Source: Burkholderia dolosa (lineage in GTDB: Bacteria > Pseudomonadota > Gammaproteobacteria > Burkholderiales > Burkholderiaceae). Taken from it: a stretch of 64,000 bases of DNA. Made by a program: the position numbers and the translations under genes. The stretch lies in contig NZ_CABVPR010000019.1 of assembly GCF_902499135.1 (NCBI RefSeq), forward strand, positions 1 to 64,000. Reading direction: 5' to 3'. How positions within the stretch are numbered: the stretch's first letter is position 1; every line of letters starts with the position of its first letter. The notes below the pieces were generated by a model, which was not told the origin of the DNA, made no database searches, and worked only from the letters and a program-made list of their open reading frames with translations. This document shows, piece by piece, positions 36,522-46,851 of this stretch.

Positions 36522-38513
36522 CTATTTCGCGGACAGCTTGCGCCACAGCGTCGTCTTGCTGATGCCGAGCATCGCGCACGCGCGGTCGCGATCGCCGCCG
36601 CATGCGTCGAGCACTGCGCGGATCTCGTCGGCTTCGGCGCGGCGGCGGCGCGCATGAAGCGTCTGCGCGTTGTCGTCACCGGCGCCGGCGTCGGCCTGTG
36701 CGGCGTGTGCGAACAGTTCAGGCGCGATCGTCGGCAGCGCATCGGGATCCAGCACGTTGCACGCGGCGGCCGGACCGGTCTCGTCGACTTCCTCGGCGAG
36801 TTCCACCGCGATTCGCTCGATCACGTTCTGCAGTTCGCGCACGTTGCCCGGCCACCGGTAGCGCGCGAGCGTCGCCTGCGCCGCGCCGAGTACGCGCGCG
36901 GCTTCGTCGATGTCGCGCACGCGCTCGGCGAGGCGCGGTTCGCGCCGCGCAGCCTGCACGAGCAGCGCGGCCGCGAGCGCAGGAATGTCGGCCGCGCGCT
37001 CGCGCAGCGGCGGCAGCCCGATGTTCAGGATGTTGAGCCGGTAGTAGAGGTCGGTGCGGAACGTGCCGGCCTCGACGGCCGCGAGCAGCGGCCGGTGCGT
37101 CGCGGCGATCACGCGCACGTCGATGCGGATCGGCTCGGTCGAGCCCAGACGGATCACCTCGCGTTCCTGCAGCACGCGCAGCAGCCGGCTCTGCAGCGAC
37201 GGCGGCATTTCGCCGATTTCGTCGAGAAACAGCGTGCCGCGGTGCGCGGCCTCGAACAGGCCGGTCTTGCCGCCGCGCCGCGCGCCGGTGAACGCGCCTT
37301 CGTCGTAGCCGAACAGTTCGCTCTCGAGCAGCGCCTCCGGAAACGCGCCGCAGTTGATCGCGACGAACGGATAGCTGCTTCGCGTCGACAGCCCGTGCAG
37401 GCTCTGCGCGATCATTTCCTTGCCGGTGCCGCTCTCGCCAAGCACGAGCACGGTCGCGTCGGATTTCGCGTAGCGGCGGACGAGATCGCGCACGCGCGCC
37501 ATCGGCGCGGACGCGCCGATCACGTCGTCGAGCGTATAGCGCGCGGCGAACTGCTGCGTGGTCGGCTGCGAGCGCAGCGCGCGATCGAGCCGCTCGACTG
37601 CGCGCGATTCCTGGAACGTCAGCACGCTGCCCGACGTGACGCCGCGGTCGACCAGCGGCCCGCGATGCACGACGTAGCGGATCCCGCGCACCGTCGCGAG
37701 CGCGTCGCCGTCCTCGCCGCGCAGCGTGCGCAGCTCGGGCCGCAGGTCGACGAGCGCGCGACCGACGGCCGCCGCCGGATCGACGCCGAGCGCGGACGCG
37801 AGCCGCTCGTTGATCGCTTCGACGCGGCCGTGCGCGTCGAGCGCGACGACGCCGTCGCGCAGATGCTGGAGCAGATTGTCGAGCCGCTGGCGCCGGAGCG
37901 CCTCCGCATGCGTCGCGTACGCGACCTCGAGCGCGGTCTCGACGGCCTTGCGCACCGACGCATGCGAGTACAGGAACACCGCGCCCATGCCGGCGCTCGC
38001 CGCGAGGTCGGTCACGAGGCCGGGGCCGACGATCGTCTCGATCCCGCGATCGTGCAGATCGTGCACGACCGCTTCGGCTTCCTGCGCGGACTGATATGAC
38101 GCAAACTGCACGTCGAGCCCGTACGCGGCGACGAAGCGGCGCACTTCCGGCGGCGTGTCGCCGGCGCTCACGAGCGCGATGCGCGTCGCGTCGCGCCGTG
38201 CGCGCGCGAGCGCCTGCATCACGTCGAAGCCGGTCGGCGATACGACCACGACGGGCACCGGCGCGCGGGTTTTCAGGAAGCCGCCGTTCGAGCCGGCCGC
38301 GACGATTACGTCGGGCCGCGCGGTGCCGGCTTCGGCGATCGCGCCGAGCGCGTCTTCGAACGCGCGGGTGACGATGCGCACGTCCGCACGCTCGTCGAAT
38401 TCGGCGGCGATTTCGCGAAACAGGTCGCGCAGGCGGCTGATGCCCATCGCCCAGATGCGCGGGCGCACCGTGCGATCGGCGGGGCTGACGGGACGGGTCG
38501 ACGACAGATCCAT
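36522..38513 (-). CDS. prpR: Propionate catabolism regulator PrpR (sigma54-dependent)
   Basis: A 663-residue enhancer-binding protein. An N-terminal PrpR_N sensor (about 18-190; [22 protein letters not shown]) binds 2-methylcitrate in known homologues. A PAS segment (about 205-290) follows, then the AAA+ domain with Walker A GESGTGKE, the sigma54 loop GAFTGA in [17 protein letters not shown], Walker B LFLDEIGE, and a Fis-type helix-turn-helix at the C-terminus ([21 protein letters not shown]). It is divergent from prpB, and matching sites lie between them. Confidence 0.93.
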   Translation of the reverse strand: MDLSSTRPVSPADRTVRPRIWAMGISRLRDLFREIAAEFDERADVRIVTRAFEDALGAIAEAGTARPDVIVAAGSNGGFLKTRAPVPVVVVSPTGFDVMQALARARRDATRIALVSAGDTPPEVRRFVAAYGLDVQFASYQSAQEAEAVVHDLHDRGIETIVGPGLVTDLAASAGMGAVFLYSHASVRKAVETALEVAYATHAEALRRQRLDNLLQHLRDGVVALDAHGRVEAINERLASALGVDPAAAVGRALVDLRPELRTLRGEDGDALATVRGIRYVVHRGPLVDRGVTSGSVLTFQESRAVERLDRALRSQPTTQQFAARYTLDDVIGASAPMARVRDLVRRYAKSDATVLVLGESGTGKEMIAQSLHGLSTRSSYPFVAINCGAFPEALLESELFGYDEGAFTGARRGGKTGLFEAAHRGTLFLDEIGEMPPSLQSRLLRVLQEREVIRLGSTEPIRIDVRVIAATHRPLLAAVEAGTFRTDLYYRLNILNIGLPPLRERAADIPALAAALLVQAARREPRLAERVRDIDEAARVLGAAQATLARYRWPGNVRELQNVIERIAVELAEEVDETGPAAACNVLDPDALPTIAPELFAHAAQADAGAGDDNAQTLHARRRRAEADEIRAVLDACGGDRDRACAMLGISKTTLWRKLSAK

Positions 38514-38534
38514 GACGGCGATTATGCGCGCGAG

Positions 38535-38571
38535 ATTTCATTTTTGAAACATGAAATTTCTGAAATGAAAT
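38535..38571. promoter_or_regulatory. PrpR-type palindromes
   Basis: An AT-rich island with overlapping inverted repeats: TTTCA-N4-TGAAA (38536-38549), ATTTCAT-N9-ATGAAAT (38535-38557) and ATTTC-T-GAAAT (38556-38566). It lies 20-60 bp before prpR and 90-130 bp upstream of the prpB start point, as expected for an enhancer bound by PrpR. Confidence 0.7.
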
Positions 38572-38607
38572 ATCCGTCGCGTTCGTTGCCGGGCCGCGGC
38601 GCTTATA

Positions 38608-38620
38608 AATCAGCGGGTTA
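38608..38620 (+). promoter_or_regulatory. IHF-like site
   Basis: AATCAGCGGGTTA fits the WATCARNNNNTTR consensus exactly and sits between the PrpR palindromes and the -24/-12 promoter, where DNA bending would bring activator to polymerase. Confidence 0.5.
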
Positions 38621-38636
38621 GCGGAGTTCCGCGAGC

Positions 38637-38652
38637 TGGCCCGCTCCTTGCT
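38637..38652 (+). promoter_or_regulatory. Sigma54 promoter of the prp operon
   Basis: TGGCCCGCTCCTTGCT keeps the invariant GG and GC dinucleotides at -24 and -12 with correct spacing (TGGCAC-N5-TTGCW, one mismatch). The start point would be about 20 nt before the prpB ATG, just upstream of its AGGAGG ribosome site. Confidence 0.75.
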
Positions 38653-38682
38653 GTTACAGGGCATTCGATCAGGAGGCCGTTC

Positions 38683-39576
38683 ATGAGCAACACGCATCTT
38701 CAGAGCGCCGGCGCGAAGTTTCGCGCGGCAGTCGCGGCCGAGCAGCCGCTGCAGGTGGTCGGCGCGATCACCGCGTACGCGGCCAAGATGGCGCAGGCCG
38801 TCGGCTTCAAGGCCGTGTATCTGTCGGGCGGCGGCGTCGCCGCGAATTCGCTCGGCATTCCCGATCTCGGCATCAGCACGATGGAAGACGTGCTGATCGA
38901 CGCGAGCCGGATCACCAATGCGACCGACCTGCCGCTGCTCGTCGACATCGATACGGGCTGGGGCGGCGCGTTCAACATCGCGCGTACCGTGCGCTCGTTC
39001 ATCAACGCCGGCGTCGCGGCCGTGCATATCGAGGACCAGGTCGGCCAGAAGCGTTGCGGGCATCGGCCGGGCAAGGAATGCGTGCCGACCGACGAGATGG
39101 TCGACCGCATCAAGGCGGCCGTCGATGCGCGCACCGACGATCAGTTCGTGATCATGGCGCGCACCGACGCGGCCGCGGCCGAAGGAATCGATGCGGCGAT
39201 CGAGCGCGCGGTCGCGTACGTCGACGCGGGTGCCGACATGATCTTCCCGGAGGCGATGAAGACGCTCGACGACTACCGCCGCTTCAAGGCTGCGGTGAAG
39301 GTGCCGATCCTCGCGAACCTGACCGAATTCGGCTCGACGCCGCTGTTCACGGTCGACGAACTGCGCGAGGCGAACGTCGACATCGCGCTGTACTGCTGCG
39401 GCGCATATCGCGCGATGAACAAGGCCGCGCTGAATTTCTACGAGACGGTGCGCCGCGACGGCACGCAGAAGGCCGCCGTGCCGACGATGCAGACCCGCGC
39501 CGAGCTGTACGAGTTTCTTGGCTATCACGAATACGAGCGCAAGCTCGACGAGCTGTTCGCGCAGGGGAAGAAGTAA
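38683..39576 (+). CDS. prpB: 2-Methylisocitrate lyase
   Basis: A 297-residue enzyme of the isocitrate lyase/PEP mutase family that splits 2-methylisocitrate into pyruvate and succinate, the last step of the methylcitrate cycle. The catalytic-loop signature is [13 protein letters not shown], and the metal-site motifs VDIDTGWGG and HIEDQ are intact. Length equals that of known PrpB (about 295). A consensus AGGAGG ribosome site precedes the ATG. It is the first gene of the PrpR-controlled operon. Confidence 0.95.
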   Translation: MSNTHLQSAGAKFRAAVAAEQPLQVVGAITAYAAKMAQAVGFKAVYLSGGGVAANSLGIPDLGISTMEDVLIDASRITNATDLPLLVDIDTGWGGAFNIARTVRSFINAGVAAVHIEDQVGQKRCGHRPGKECVPTDEMVDRIKAAVDARTDDQFVIMARTDAAAAEGIDAAIERAVAYVDAGADMIFPEAMKTLDDYRRFKAAVKVPILANLTEFGSTPLFTVDELREANVDIALYCCGAYRAMNKAALNFYETVRRDGTQKAAVPTMQTRAELYEFLGYHEYERKLDELFAQGKK

Positions 39577-39624
39577 CGCGGAGCGTCGATCGGGCCGCGT
39601 AGCGGTTTGGCAGCGCGTGTGGGT

Positions 39625-39702
39625 AAGCGTTGAAGCGCCGACTCGGATCGACAGCTTTGCATGGGACTGGAGCAAGCGCTGAAGCGGTGACTCCGGTCGA
39701 CA
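39625..39702 (+). repeat. Imperfect 29-bp direct repeat between prpB and prpC
   Basis: Copies at 39625-39653 and 39674-39702 (24 of 29 bases identical, offset 49 bp) fill the unusually long 148-bp prpB-prpC gap. They could fold or be processed in the mRNA. Confidence 0.6.
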
Positions 39703-39724
39703 AAAATTCTTGGAGAACGGAAAC

Positions 39725-40897
39725 ATGAGCGAGACGAAAGACGCAGCAGCACCGGCCGCCGCAGGCGCGTTCAAGCCGAAGAAATCGGTCGCGCTGTCCG
39801 GCGTGACGGCCGGCAACACGGCCCTCTGTACGGTCGGCCGGACCGGCAACGACCTGCACTACCGCGGCTACGACATCCTCGACGTCGCCGAATCGTGCGA
39901 GTTCGAGGAAATCGCGCACCTGCTCGTGCACGAAACGCTGCCGAACCTCACCGAGCTCGCCGCGTACAAGGCGAAGCTGCGCGCCATGCGCGGGCTGCCG
40001 AACGCGCTGAAGGCCGCGCTCGAGCAGATCCCGGCGTCCGCGCATCCGATGGACGTGATGCGTACCGGCGTGTCGGTGCTCGGCACCGTGCTGCCGGAAA
40101 AGGACGATCACAACCTGCCGGGCGCGCGCGACATCGCCGATCGCCTGATGGCATCGCTCGGCTCGATGCTGCTGTACTGGTATCACTTCTCGCACAACGG
40201 CAAACGCATCGAGACCGAAACCGACGACGATTCGATCGGCGGCCATTTCCTGCACCTGCTGCACGGCAAGGCGCCGTCGAAGTCGTGGGTCGACGCGATG
40301 CACACGTCGCTGATCCTGTACGCCGAGCACGAATTCAACGCGTCGACGTTCACCGGCCGCGTGATCGCGGGCACCGGCTCGGACATCTACTCGGCGATCA
40401 CCGGCGCGATCGGCGCGCTGCGCGGCCCGAAGCACGGCGGCGCGAACGAGGTCGCGTATGAAATCCAGAGCCGCTACCGCTCGCCGGACGAAGCCGAAGC
40501 CGACATCCGCCGCCGCGTCGAGAACAAGGAAGTCGTGATCGGCTTCGGCCATCCGGTCTACACGATCTCCGATCCGCGCAACAAGGTGATCAAGGGCGTC
40601 GCGCACAAGCTGTCGAAGGAAGCGGGCGACCTGAAGCTGTACGCGATCGCCGAGCGACTCGAAGCGGTGATGTGGGACGCGAAGAAGATGTTCCCGAACC
40701 TCGACTGGTTCAGCGCGGTGTCGTATCACATGATGGGCGTGCCGACCGCGATGTTCACGCCGCTGTTCGTGATCGCGCGCACGTCCGGCTGGAGCGCGCA
40801 CATCATCGAGCAGCGCATCGACAACAAGATCATCCGCCCGAGCGCGAACTACACGGGCCCGGAAGACCTGAAGTTCGTGCCGATCGAGAAGCGCTGA
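39725..40897 (+). CDS. prpC: 2-Methylcitrate synthase
   Basis: A 390-residue member of the citrate synthase family condensing propionyl-CoA with oxaloacetate. Citrate-synthase motifs are clear: [33 protein letters not shown] with the GPKHGGANE catalytic histidine region, and GFGHPVY with the second histidine. The ATG at 39725 is used because the five codons before it add nothing conserved and a GGAG lies upstream. Second gene of the operon. Confidence 0.95.
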   Translation: MSETKDAAAPAAAGAFKPKKSVALSGVTAGNTALCTVGRTGNDLHYRGYDILDVAESCEFEEIAHLLVHETLPNLTELAAYKAKLRAMRGLPNALKAALEQIPASAHPMDVMRTGVSVLGTVLPEKDDHNLPGARDIADRLMASLGSMLLYWYHFSHNGKRIETETDDDSIGGHFLHLLHGKAPSKSWVDAMHTSLILYAEHEFNASTFTGRVIAGTGSDIYSAITGAIGALRGPKHGGANEVAYEIQSRYRSPDEAEADIRRRVENKEVVIGFGHPVYTISDPRNKVIKGVAHKLSKEAGDLKLYAIAERLEAVMWDAKKMFPNLDWFSAVSYHMMGVPTAMFTPLFVIARTSGWSAHIIEQRIDNKIIRPSANYTGPEDLKFVPIEKR

Positions 40898-40968
40898 GCA
40901 CGCCGCGCGCGCCGGCCCGCGACGCGGATGCCGGCGCGCGCCGCACGTCACCTCCCAGTTCGCCCCAC

Positions 40969-43569
40969 ATGATGAATACCGCCTACCGCAAACCCCTGCC
41001 CGGCACGTCGCTGGACTACTTCGACGCGCGCGCCGCGGTCGACGCGATCGCGCCCGGCGCATACGACACGCTGCCGTACACGTCGCGCGTGCTCGCCGAG
41101 AACCTCGTGCGCCGCTGCGATCCGGCGATCCTCGCCGATTCGCTGAAACAGCTCGTCGAGCGCAAGCGCGAGCGCGACTTCCCGTGGTTTCCCGCGCGCG
41201 TGGTGTGCCACGACATCCTCGGCCAGACCGCGCTCGTCGATCTCGCCGGGCTGCGCGATGCGATCGCCGAACGCGGCGGCGACCCGGCGAAGGTGAATCC
41301 GGTCGTGCCCGTGCAGCTGATCGTCGATCACTCGCTCGCCGTCGAATGCGGCGGCTTCGACCCGGACGCGTTCGCGAAGAACCGCGCGATCGAGGATCGC
41401 CGCAACGAGGACCGCTTTCACTTCATCGAGTGGACGAAGAAGGCGTTCGAGAACGTCGACGTGATTCCGCCGGGCAACGGCATCATGCATCAGATCAATC
41501 TGGAAAAGATGTCGCCGGTGGTCCAGGTGCAGGACGGCGTCGCGTATCCGGACACCTGCGTCGGCACCGACAGCCATACGCCGCACGTCGATGCGCTCGG
41601 CGTGATCGCGATCGGCGTCGGCGGCCTCGAAGCCGAGAACGTGATGCTCGGCCGCGCGTCGTGGATGCGGCTGCCCGACATCGTCGGCGTCGAGCTGACC
41701 GGCAAGCGCCAGCCCGGCATCACGGCGACCGACATCGTGCTCGCGCTGACCGAATTCCTGCGCAAGGAAAAGGTGGTCGGCGCGTATCTGGAGTTCCGCG
41801 GGGAAGGCGCGGCGAGCCTCACGCTCGGCGACCGCGCGACGATTTCGAACATGGCGCCCGAATACGGCGCGACGGCCGCGATGTTCTTCATCGACGGCCA
41901 GACGATCGACTATCTGCGGCTGACGGGCCGCAGCGACGAGCAGGTGAAGCTCGTCGAAACCTACGCGAAGCAGGCCGGCCTGTGGGCCGACACGCTGCAG
42001 CACGCGCAGTACGAGCGCACGCTGACGTTCGACCTGTCGAGCGTCGTGCGCAACATGGCCGGTCCGTCGAATCCGCACAAGCGGCTGCCGACGTCCGATC
42101 TCGCCGCGCGCGGAATCGCCGGCCGATGGGACGAGAAGCCGGGCGAGATGCCCGACGGCGCGGTGATCATCGCCGCGATCACGAGCTGCACGAACACCAG
42201 CAACCCGCGCAACGTGATCGCCGCGGGCCTGCTCGCGCGCAACGCGAACGCGCGCGGCCTCGTGCGCAAGGCGTGGGTGAAGAGCTCGCTCGCACCCGGC
42301 TCGCGCGCGGTCGAGCTGTATCTGAAGGAAGCGAACCTGCTGCCCGAGCTCGAGAAGCTCGGCTTCGGGATCGTCGCGTTCGCATGCACGACGTGCAACG
42401 GGATGTCGGGCGCGCTCGATCCGAAGATCCAGCAGGAAATCGTCGAGCGCGACCTGTATGCGACCGCCGTGCTGTCGGGCAACCGCAACTTCGACGGCCG
42501 CATTCATCCGTATGCGAAGCAGGCGTTTCTCGCGTCGCCGCCGCTCGTCGTCGCGTATGCGATCGCCGGCACGATCCGCTTCGACATCGAGCGGGACGTG
42601 CTCGGCCACGACCGCGACGGCAAGCCGGTCACGCTGAAGGACATCTGGCCGAGCGACGACGAGATCGATGCGATCGTCGCGTCGAGCGTGAAGCCCGAAC
42701 AGTTCCGCGCCGTGTACGAGCCGATGTTCGCGCGCACCGCCGACGCCGGCGAGCGCGCGGCGCCGCTGTACGACTGGCGGCCGCAGAGCACGTACATCCG
42801 CCGCCCGCCGTACTGGGAAGGCGCGCTGGCCGGCGAGCGCACACTGAAGGGCATGCGCCCGCTCGCGGTGCTCGGCGACAACATCACGACCGACCATCTG
42901 TCGCCGTCGAACGCGATCCTCCCGGACAGCGCGGCCGGCGAATACCTCGCGAAGATGGGCCTGCCGGAAGAGGACTTCAACTCGTACGCGACGCACCGCG
43001 GCGATCATCTGACCGCGCAGCGCGCGACGTTCGCGAACCCGACGCTCGTCAACGAGATGGCGGTGGTCGACGGCGCGGTGAAGAAGGGCTCGCTCGCGCG
43101 CGTCGAACCGGACGGCAAGGTGATGCGGATGTGGGAGGCGATCGAGACGTACATGAATCGCAAGCAGCCGCTGATCGTGATCGCCGGCGCCGACTACGGA
43201 CAGGGCTCGTCGCGCGACTGGGCCGCGAAGGGCGTGCGGCTCGCGGGCGTCGAGGCGATCGTCGCCGAAGGGTTCGAGCGCATCCATCGGACGAACCTGA
43301 TCGGCATGGGCGTGCTGCCGCTCGAGTTCAAGCCGGGCACGAACCGGACGACGCTCGGCATCGACGGCACCGAAACCTTCGACGTGATCGGCGCGCGCAC
43401 GCCGCGCGCGGACCTGACGCTCATGATTCATCGCCGCAGCGGCGAGCGCGTCGACGTGCCGGTCACGTGCCGGCTCGACACGGCCGAAGAAGTGTCGATC
43501 TACGAAGCGGGCGGCGTGCTGCAGCGCTTCGCGCAGGATTTTCTCGAATCGTCGCAGGCGGCCGCCTGA
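40969..43569 (+). CDS. acnD: Fe/S-dependent 2-methylcitrate dehydratase AcnD
   Basis: An 866-residue aconitase-family enzyme that dehydrates 2-methylcitrate to methylaconitate. The [4Fe-4S] ligands appear as GTDSHTPH-adjacent TDSH motif, ITSCTNTSNP and ACTTCNGMSG. The swivel domain GADYGQGSSRDWAAKG near the C-terminus is intact, and length matches AcnD. Two adjacent ATG codons (40969, 40972) are possible starts. Its product is the trans isomer that needs PrpF, encoded next. Confidence 0.94.
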   Translation: MMNTAYRKPLPGTSLDYFDARAAVDAIAPGAYDTLPYTSRVLAENLVRRCDPAILADSLKQLVERKRERDFPWFPARVVCHDILGQTALVDLAGLRDAIAERGGDPAKVNPVVPVQLIVDHSLAVECGGFDPDAFAKNRAIEDRRNEDRFHFIEWTKKAFENVDVIPPGNGIMHQINLEKMSPVVQVQDGVAYPDTCVGTDSHTPHVDALGVIAIGVGGLEAENVMLGRASWMRLPDIVGVELTGKRQPGITATDIVLALTEFLRKEKVVGAYLEFRGEGAASLTLGDRATISNMAPEYGATAAMFFIDGQTIDYLRLTGRSDEQVKLVETYAKQAGLWADTLQHAQYERTLTFDLSSVVRNMAGPSNPHKRLPTSDLAARGIAGRWDEKPGEMPDGAVIIAAITSCTNTSNPRNVIAAGLLARNANARGLVRKAWVKSSLAPGSRAVELYLKEANLLPELEKLGFGIVAFACTTCNGMSGALDPKIQQEIVERDLYATAVLSGNRNFDGRIHPYAKQAFLASPPLVVAYAIAGTIRFDIERDVLGHDRDGKPVTLKDIWPSDDEIDAIVASSVKPEQFRAVYEPMFARTADAGERAAPLYDWRPQSTYIRRPPYWEGALAGERTLKGMRPLAVLGDNITTDHLSPSNAILPDSAAGEYLAKMGLPEEDFNSYATHRGDHLTAQRATFANPTLVNEMAVVDGAVKKGSLARVEPDGKVMRMWEAIETYMNRKQPLIVIAGADYGQGSSRDWAAKGVRLAGVEAIVAEGFERIHRTNLIGMGVLPLEFKPGTNRTTLGIDGTETFDVIGARTPRADLTLMIHRRSGERVDVPVTCRLDTAEEVSIYEAGGVLQRFAQDFLESSQAAA

Positions 43570-43595
43570 GCGCGTCACACAGGGACAACGCAAAC

Positions 43596-44786
43596 ATGGC
43601 TCACATTCCGCAAATCAGGATTCCCGCGACGTACATGCGCGGCGGCACCAGCAAGGGCGTGTTCTTCCGGCTGCAGGATCTGCCGGACGCCGCGCAGACG
43701 CCGGGCGCCGCGCGCGACGCGCTGCTGCTGCGCGTGATCGGCAGCCCCGATCCGTACGGCAAGCAGATCGACGGGATGGGCGGCGCGACGTCGTCGACCA
43801 GCAAGACGGTGATCGTGTCGAAGAGCGCGCGACCCGGTCACGACGTCGACTACCTGTTCGGACAGGTCGCGATCGATCGCGCGTTCGTCGACTGGACCGG
43901 CAACTGCGGGAATCTGTCGGCGGCGGTCGGTCCGTTCGCGATCGCGGGCGGGCTCGTCGATCCGGTGCGCGTGCCGCGCGACGGCATCGCGACCGTGCGG
44001 ATCTGGCAGGCGAACATCGGCAAGACGATCGTCGCGCATGTGCCGATCGCGAACGGCGCGGTGCAGGAGACGGGCGACTTCGAACTGGACGGCGTCACGT
44101 TCCCGGCCGCCGAAGTGCAGCTCGAATTCATGGATCCGGCGGCCGACGAAGAAGGCGCGGGCGGCGCGATGTTTCCGACCGGCAACCTCGTCGACGACCT
44201 CGCGGTGCCCGGCATCGGCACGCTGAAGGCGACGATGATCAACGCGGGCATCCCGACGATCTTCGTCGATGCGGAAGCGATCGGCTACACGGGCACCGAG
44301 CTGCAGGACGCGATCAACGGCGATCCGCAGGCGCTCGACAAGTTCGAGACGATCCGCGCGCACGGCGCGCTGCGCATGGGACTGATCGACACGCTCGACG
44401 AAATCGCGACGCGCCAGCACACGCCGAAGATCGCGTTCGTCGCGAAGCCGGCCGATTATGTCGCGTCGAGCGGCAAGCGCGTGCACGCCGGCGACGTCGA
44501 TCTGCTCGTGCGTGCGATGTCGATGGGCAAGCTGCATCACGCGATGATGGGCACGGCGGCGGTCGCGATCGGCACCGCCGCGGCGATTCCCGGCACGCTG
44601 GTGAATCTCGCGGCCGGCGGCGGCGAGCGCAACGCGGTGCGCTTCGGGCATCCGTCGGGCACGCTGCGCGTCGGCGCGGAGGCGAAGCTGCAGAACGGCG
44701 AGTGGACCGTGACGAAGGCGATCATGAGCCGCAGCGCGCGCGTGCTGATGGAAGGGTGGGTGCGCGTGCCGGGCGACGCGTTCTGA
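43596..44786 (+). CDS. prpF: 2-Methylaconitate cis-trans isomerase PrpF
   Basis: A 396-residue protein of the PrpF/diaminopimelate-epimerase fold. It starts HIPQIRIPATYMRGGTSKGVFF, the PrpF signature, followed by DGMGGATSSTSKTVIV and DWTGNCGNLSAAVGPFA, which holds the catalytic-site cysteine region. It isomerises the AcnD product so that a standard aconitase can hydrate it. It follows acnD by 26 bp, so this cluster uses the AcnD-PrpF route and no prpD is present. Confidence 0.95.
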   Translation: MAHIPQIRIPATYMRGGTSKGVFFRLQDLPDAAQTPGAARDALLLRVIGSPDPYGKQIDGMGGATSSTSKTVIVSKSARPGHDVDYLFGQVAIDRAFVDWTGNCGNLSAAVGPFAIAGGLVDPVRVPRDGIATVRIWQANIGKTIVAHVPIANGAVQETGDFELDGVTFPAAEVQLEFMDPAADEEGAGGAMFPTGNLVDDLAVPGIGTLKATMINAGIPTIFVDAEAIGYTGTELQDAINGDPQALDKFETIRAHGALRMGLIDTLDEIATRQHTPKIAFVAKPADYVASSGKRVHAGDVDLLVRAMSMGKLHHAMMGTAAVAIGTAAAIPGTLVNLAAGGGERNAVRFGHPSGTLRVGAEAKLQNGEWTVTKAIMSRSARVLMEGWVRVPGDAF

Positions 44787-44816
44787 GTTCGGGTCGTCGC
44801 AGCCGCGGAGAACCGC

Positions 44817-45884
44817 ATGTCGCTCGATTTGCCGTTGCACGGCGTTCACGTCGTCGAATTCGAAGGGCTCGGCCCCGGCCCGCTCGCCGGCTGGATGCTC
44901 GCCGGGATGGGCGCGCGCGTGACGCTGATCGCGCGCCCGCCCGGCCGCACCAGCGCACCGGACGCGCTGCGCGGCCGTGACGGCGATCTGCTGCGCGAGC
45001 GCAAGTCGATCGTCGAACTCGACCTGAAGACGCCGGACGGCCGCGACACGGCGCTCGCGCTCGTCGCGCAGGCCGATGCGCTGATCGAAGGGCTGCGGCC
45101 CGGCGCGATGGAGCGGCTCGGGCTCGGGCCCGACGCGTGCGCGCGCCGCAATCCGGCGCTCGTGTATGCACGCATGACCGGCTGGGGTCAGCACGGACCG
45201 CTTGCGCAGGCCGCCGGCCACGACCTGAACTACGTCGCGCTCACCGGCTTGCTGTCGCTGTCCGGCCCGCGCGACGGCCGGCCCGGCCTGCCGCCGACCG
45301 TCGTCGGCGATGCGGGCGGTGCGCTCGGCCTCGCGTTCGGCATCGTCTGCGCGCTGTTCGACGTGCGCGCCGGCGGCGCGGGGCGCGTGGTCGACGGCGC
45401 GATCGTCGACATCGTCGCAATGCTCGGCACGCTCGCGTTGTGGGCACGCGCGAACGGTCAGCTCGATGCGGCGCAGCCGAGCGTGTTTCACGACGCGCCG
45501 TTCTACGACGTGTATCGCTGCGCGGACGGCGCGTACGTGACGATCGGCGCGCTCGAGCCGCCGTTCTATGCGTTGCTGATCGAACGGCTCGGGCTGACCG
45601 ACGTCGACCCGGCGTCGCAGTACGACCGCGCGCGCTGGCCGGCGCTGAAGGCGCGGTTCGCGCAGGTGTTCGCGCAGCATCCGTCTGCGCATTGGCGCGC
45701 GCTGCTCGAAGGCACGGACGCGTGCTTCGCACCGGTGCTCGGCATCGCGGACGCCGCGCGGCATCCGCACAACGCGGTGCGCGCGGTGTATCGCTTCGAC
45801 GACAGCGGCAACGTGCGTGCGCGCGTCGCGCCGCGATTCCTGCCGTTGGCGGACGATCCGAACGATGCGGACGACCGGGACTAG
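44817..45884 (+). CDS. CaiB/BaiF CoA transferase, alpha-methylacyl-CoA racemase-like
   Basis: A 355-residue class III CoA-transferase-family protein. The N-terminal Rossmann part (HGVHVVEFEGLGPGPLAGWMLAGMGARV) and AGHDLNYVALTGLLSLSG, with the His that serves as a base in racemases, point to alpha-methylacyl-CoA racemase; the catalytic Asp is in VVGDAGGALGLAFG. It lies 30 bp after prpF on the same strand and is probably the last gene of the operon. A role on branched acyl-CoA that yields propionyl-CoA would fit, but this is inference. Confidence 0.85.
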   Translation: MSLDLPLHGVHVVEFEGLGPGPLAGWMLAGMGARVTLIARPPGRTSAPDALRGRDGDLLRERKSIVELDLKTPDGRDTALALVAQADALIEGLRPGAMERLGLGPDACARRNPALVYARMTGWGQHGPLAQAAGHDLNYVALTGLLSLSGPRDGRPGLPPTVVGDAGGALGLAFGIVCALFDVRAGGAGRVVDGAIVDIVAMLGTLALWARANGQLDAAQPSVFHDAPFYDVYRCADGAYVTIGALEPPFYALLIERLGLTDVDPASQYDRARWPALKARFAQVFAQHPSAHWRALLEGTDACFAPVLGIADAARHPHNAVRAVYRFDDSGNVRARVAPRFLPLADDPNDADDRD

Positions 45885-45978
45885 GCGCGACGTCCGGCGC
45901 GCCGCGCGCCGCGCAGGGCCGCTCGGCACGCTGGCCGCGTCATGGGCTTTCTGCGGGTTCGCGCGGCCGACGCGCCGC

Positions 45979-46422
45979 TTACGCCGTTTCCTGCGGCGCG
46001 CCCGGCGCCTTCCCGTCGCCGACGCGGTTGATCGTCCCTTGCGCGATCGCGACGAGCCGCTCGTGATCGCCGTCGATGACGAACACGTGGCACTGGCACG
46101 TCGCCTGATGCCGGCCCGCATACACGAGCTTCGCGCGCGCGACGAGCGTGCCGTTCACCGCGGGCCGCAGGTAATTGATCTTGTATTCGGCCGTGATCAC
46201 GCGCGGGCCGAGCGCGAGCGCGCCGGCGAACGTCAGCGCGTTGTCCGCGAGATAGCTGATGATGCCGCCGTGCACGAAGCCGTGCTGCTGCCGCAGTTCG
46301 TCGCGCACCGGCAGGCACAGCGACACCTCGTTGTCGCCGATGTGCATCAGCTCGGTGCCCAGCAGCATGCTGAACGGTTGCGCGCGCAATGCGCCGCGCG
46401 CGTGGTCCGTGATGTCCGTCAT
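45979..46422 (-). CDS. PaaI-type hotdog thioesterase
   Basis: A 147-residue acyl-CoA thioesterase. The hotdog-fold signature is QHGFVHGGIISYLADNALTFAG, with the histidine-glycine-glycine turn, and YKINYLRPAVNGTLVARAKLVYAGRHQATCQCHVF follows. The ATG at 46422 has an AGGGAAG ribosome site directly upstream; the in-frame ATG five codons earlier would destroy it. It converges on the CoA transferase gene and hydrolyses some acyl-CoA of unknown chain. Confidence 0.88.
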   Translation of the reverse strand: MTDITDHARGALRAQPFSMLLGTELMHIGDNEVSLCLPVRDELRQQHGFVHGGIISYLADNALTFAGALALGPRVITAEYKINYLRPAVNGTLVARAKLVYAGRHQATCQCHVFVIDGDHERLVAIAQGTINRVGDGKAPGAPQETA

Positions 46423-46778
46423 CGACTTCCCTCGCAATGCGTGTCCGCTTGCGCTGAACTCTAGGAAGGGGGTTGCCGATAAGCAAGGAAATTCGTCCGC
46501 GCCGCGCGCGATCGGCCGGGCGATGTGACGCGATTATCGTGTCGAACGCCGACGTTGCCGGCGTTTGTGCACGATTGCGCGGGAATGCGCGGCAGACGGT
46601 GCAGCGGTGGTCGCGCGCGATCTCGCGGCTGCGCGTGCACGTTCGGCGTGCATGGCCGGCCGGCAGCGCGTCGCGTCGCAGCCGATGCGTGCCGGCAGAA
46701 GCGTTGCGCGCCGATTCGGGCCGGGCATTCGTCGACGGTCACACTCGCGGCCGCACGTCGCCGGCCGCACGCCCACAC
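46423..46778. other. Intergenic region upstream of the chemoreceptor gene
   Basis: About 350 bp without a convincing gene. It contains the thioesterase gene's promoter side and ends in the sigma28 promoter of the chemoreceptor gene. Confidence 0.4.
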
Positions 46779-46805
46779 TAAAGTCCGCCGAAGAATTGCC
46801 GCTAA
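46779..46805 (+). promoter_or_regulatory. Sigma28 (FliA) promoter of the chemoreceptor gene
   Basis: TAAAGTCC-N11-GCCGCTAA matches the flagellar consensus TAAAGTTT-N11-GCCGATAA in 13 of 16 positions with the exact spacing. The ATG follows 46 bp later. Confidence 0.8.
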
Positions 46806-46851
46806 TGCCGGGGCATCGTTCCATCGTCGGTTCTTCAGGAATTCCTCATCC

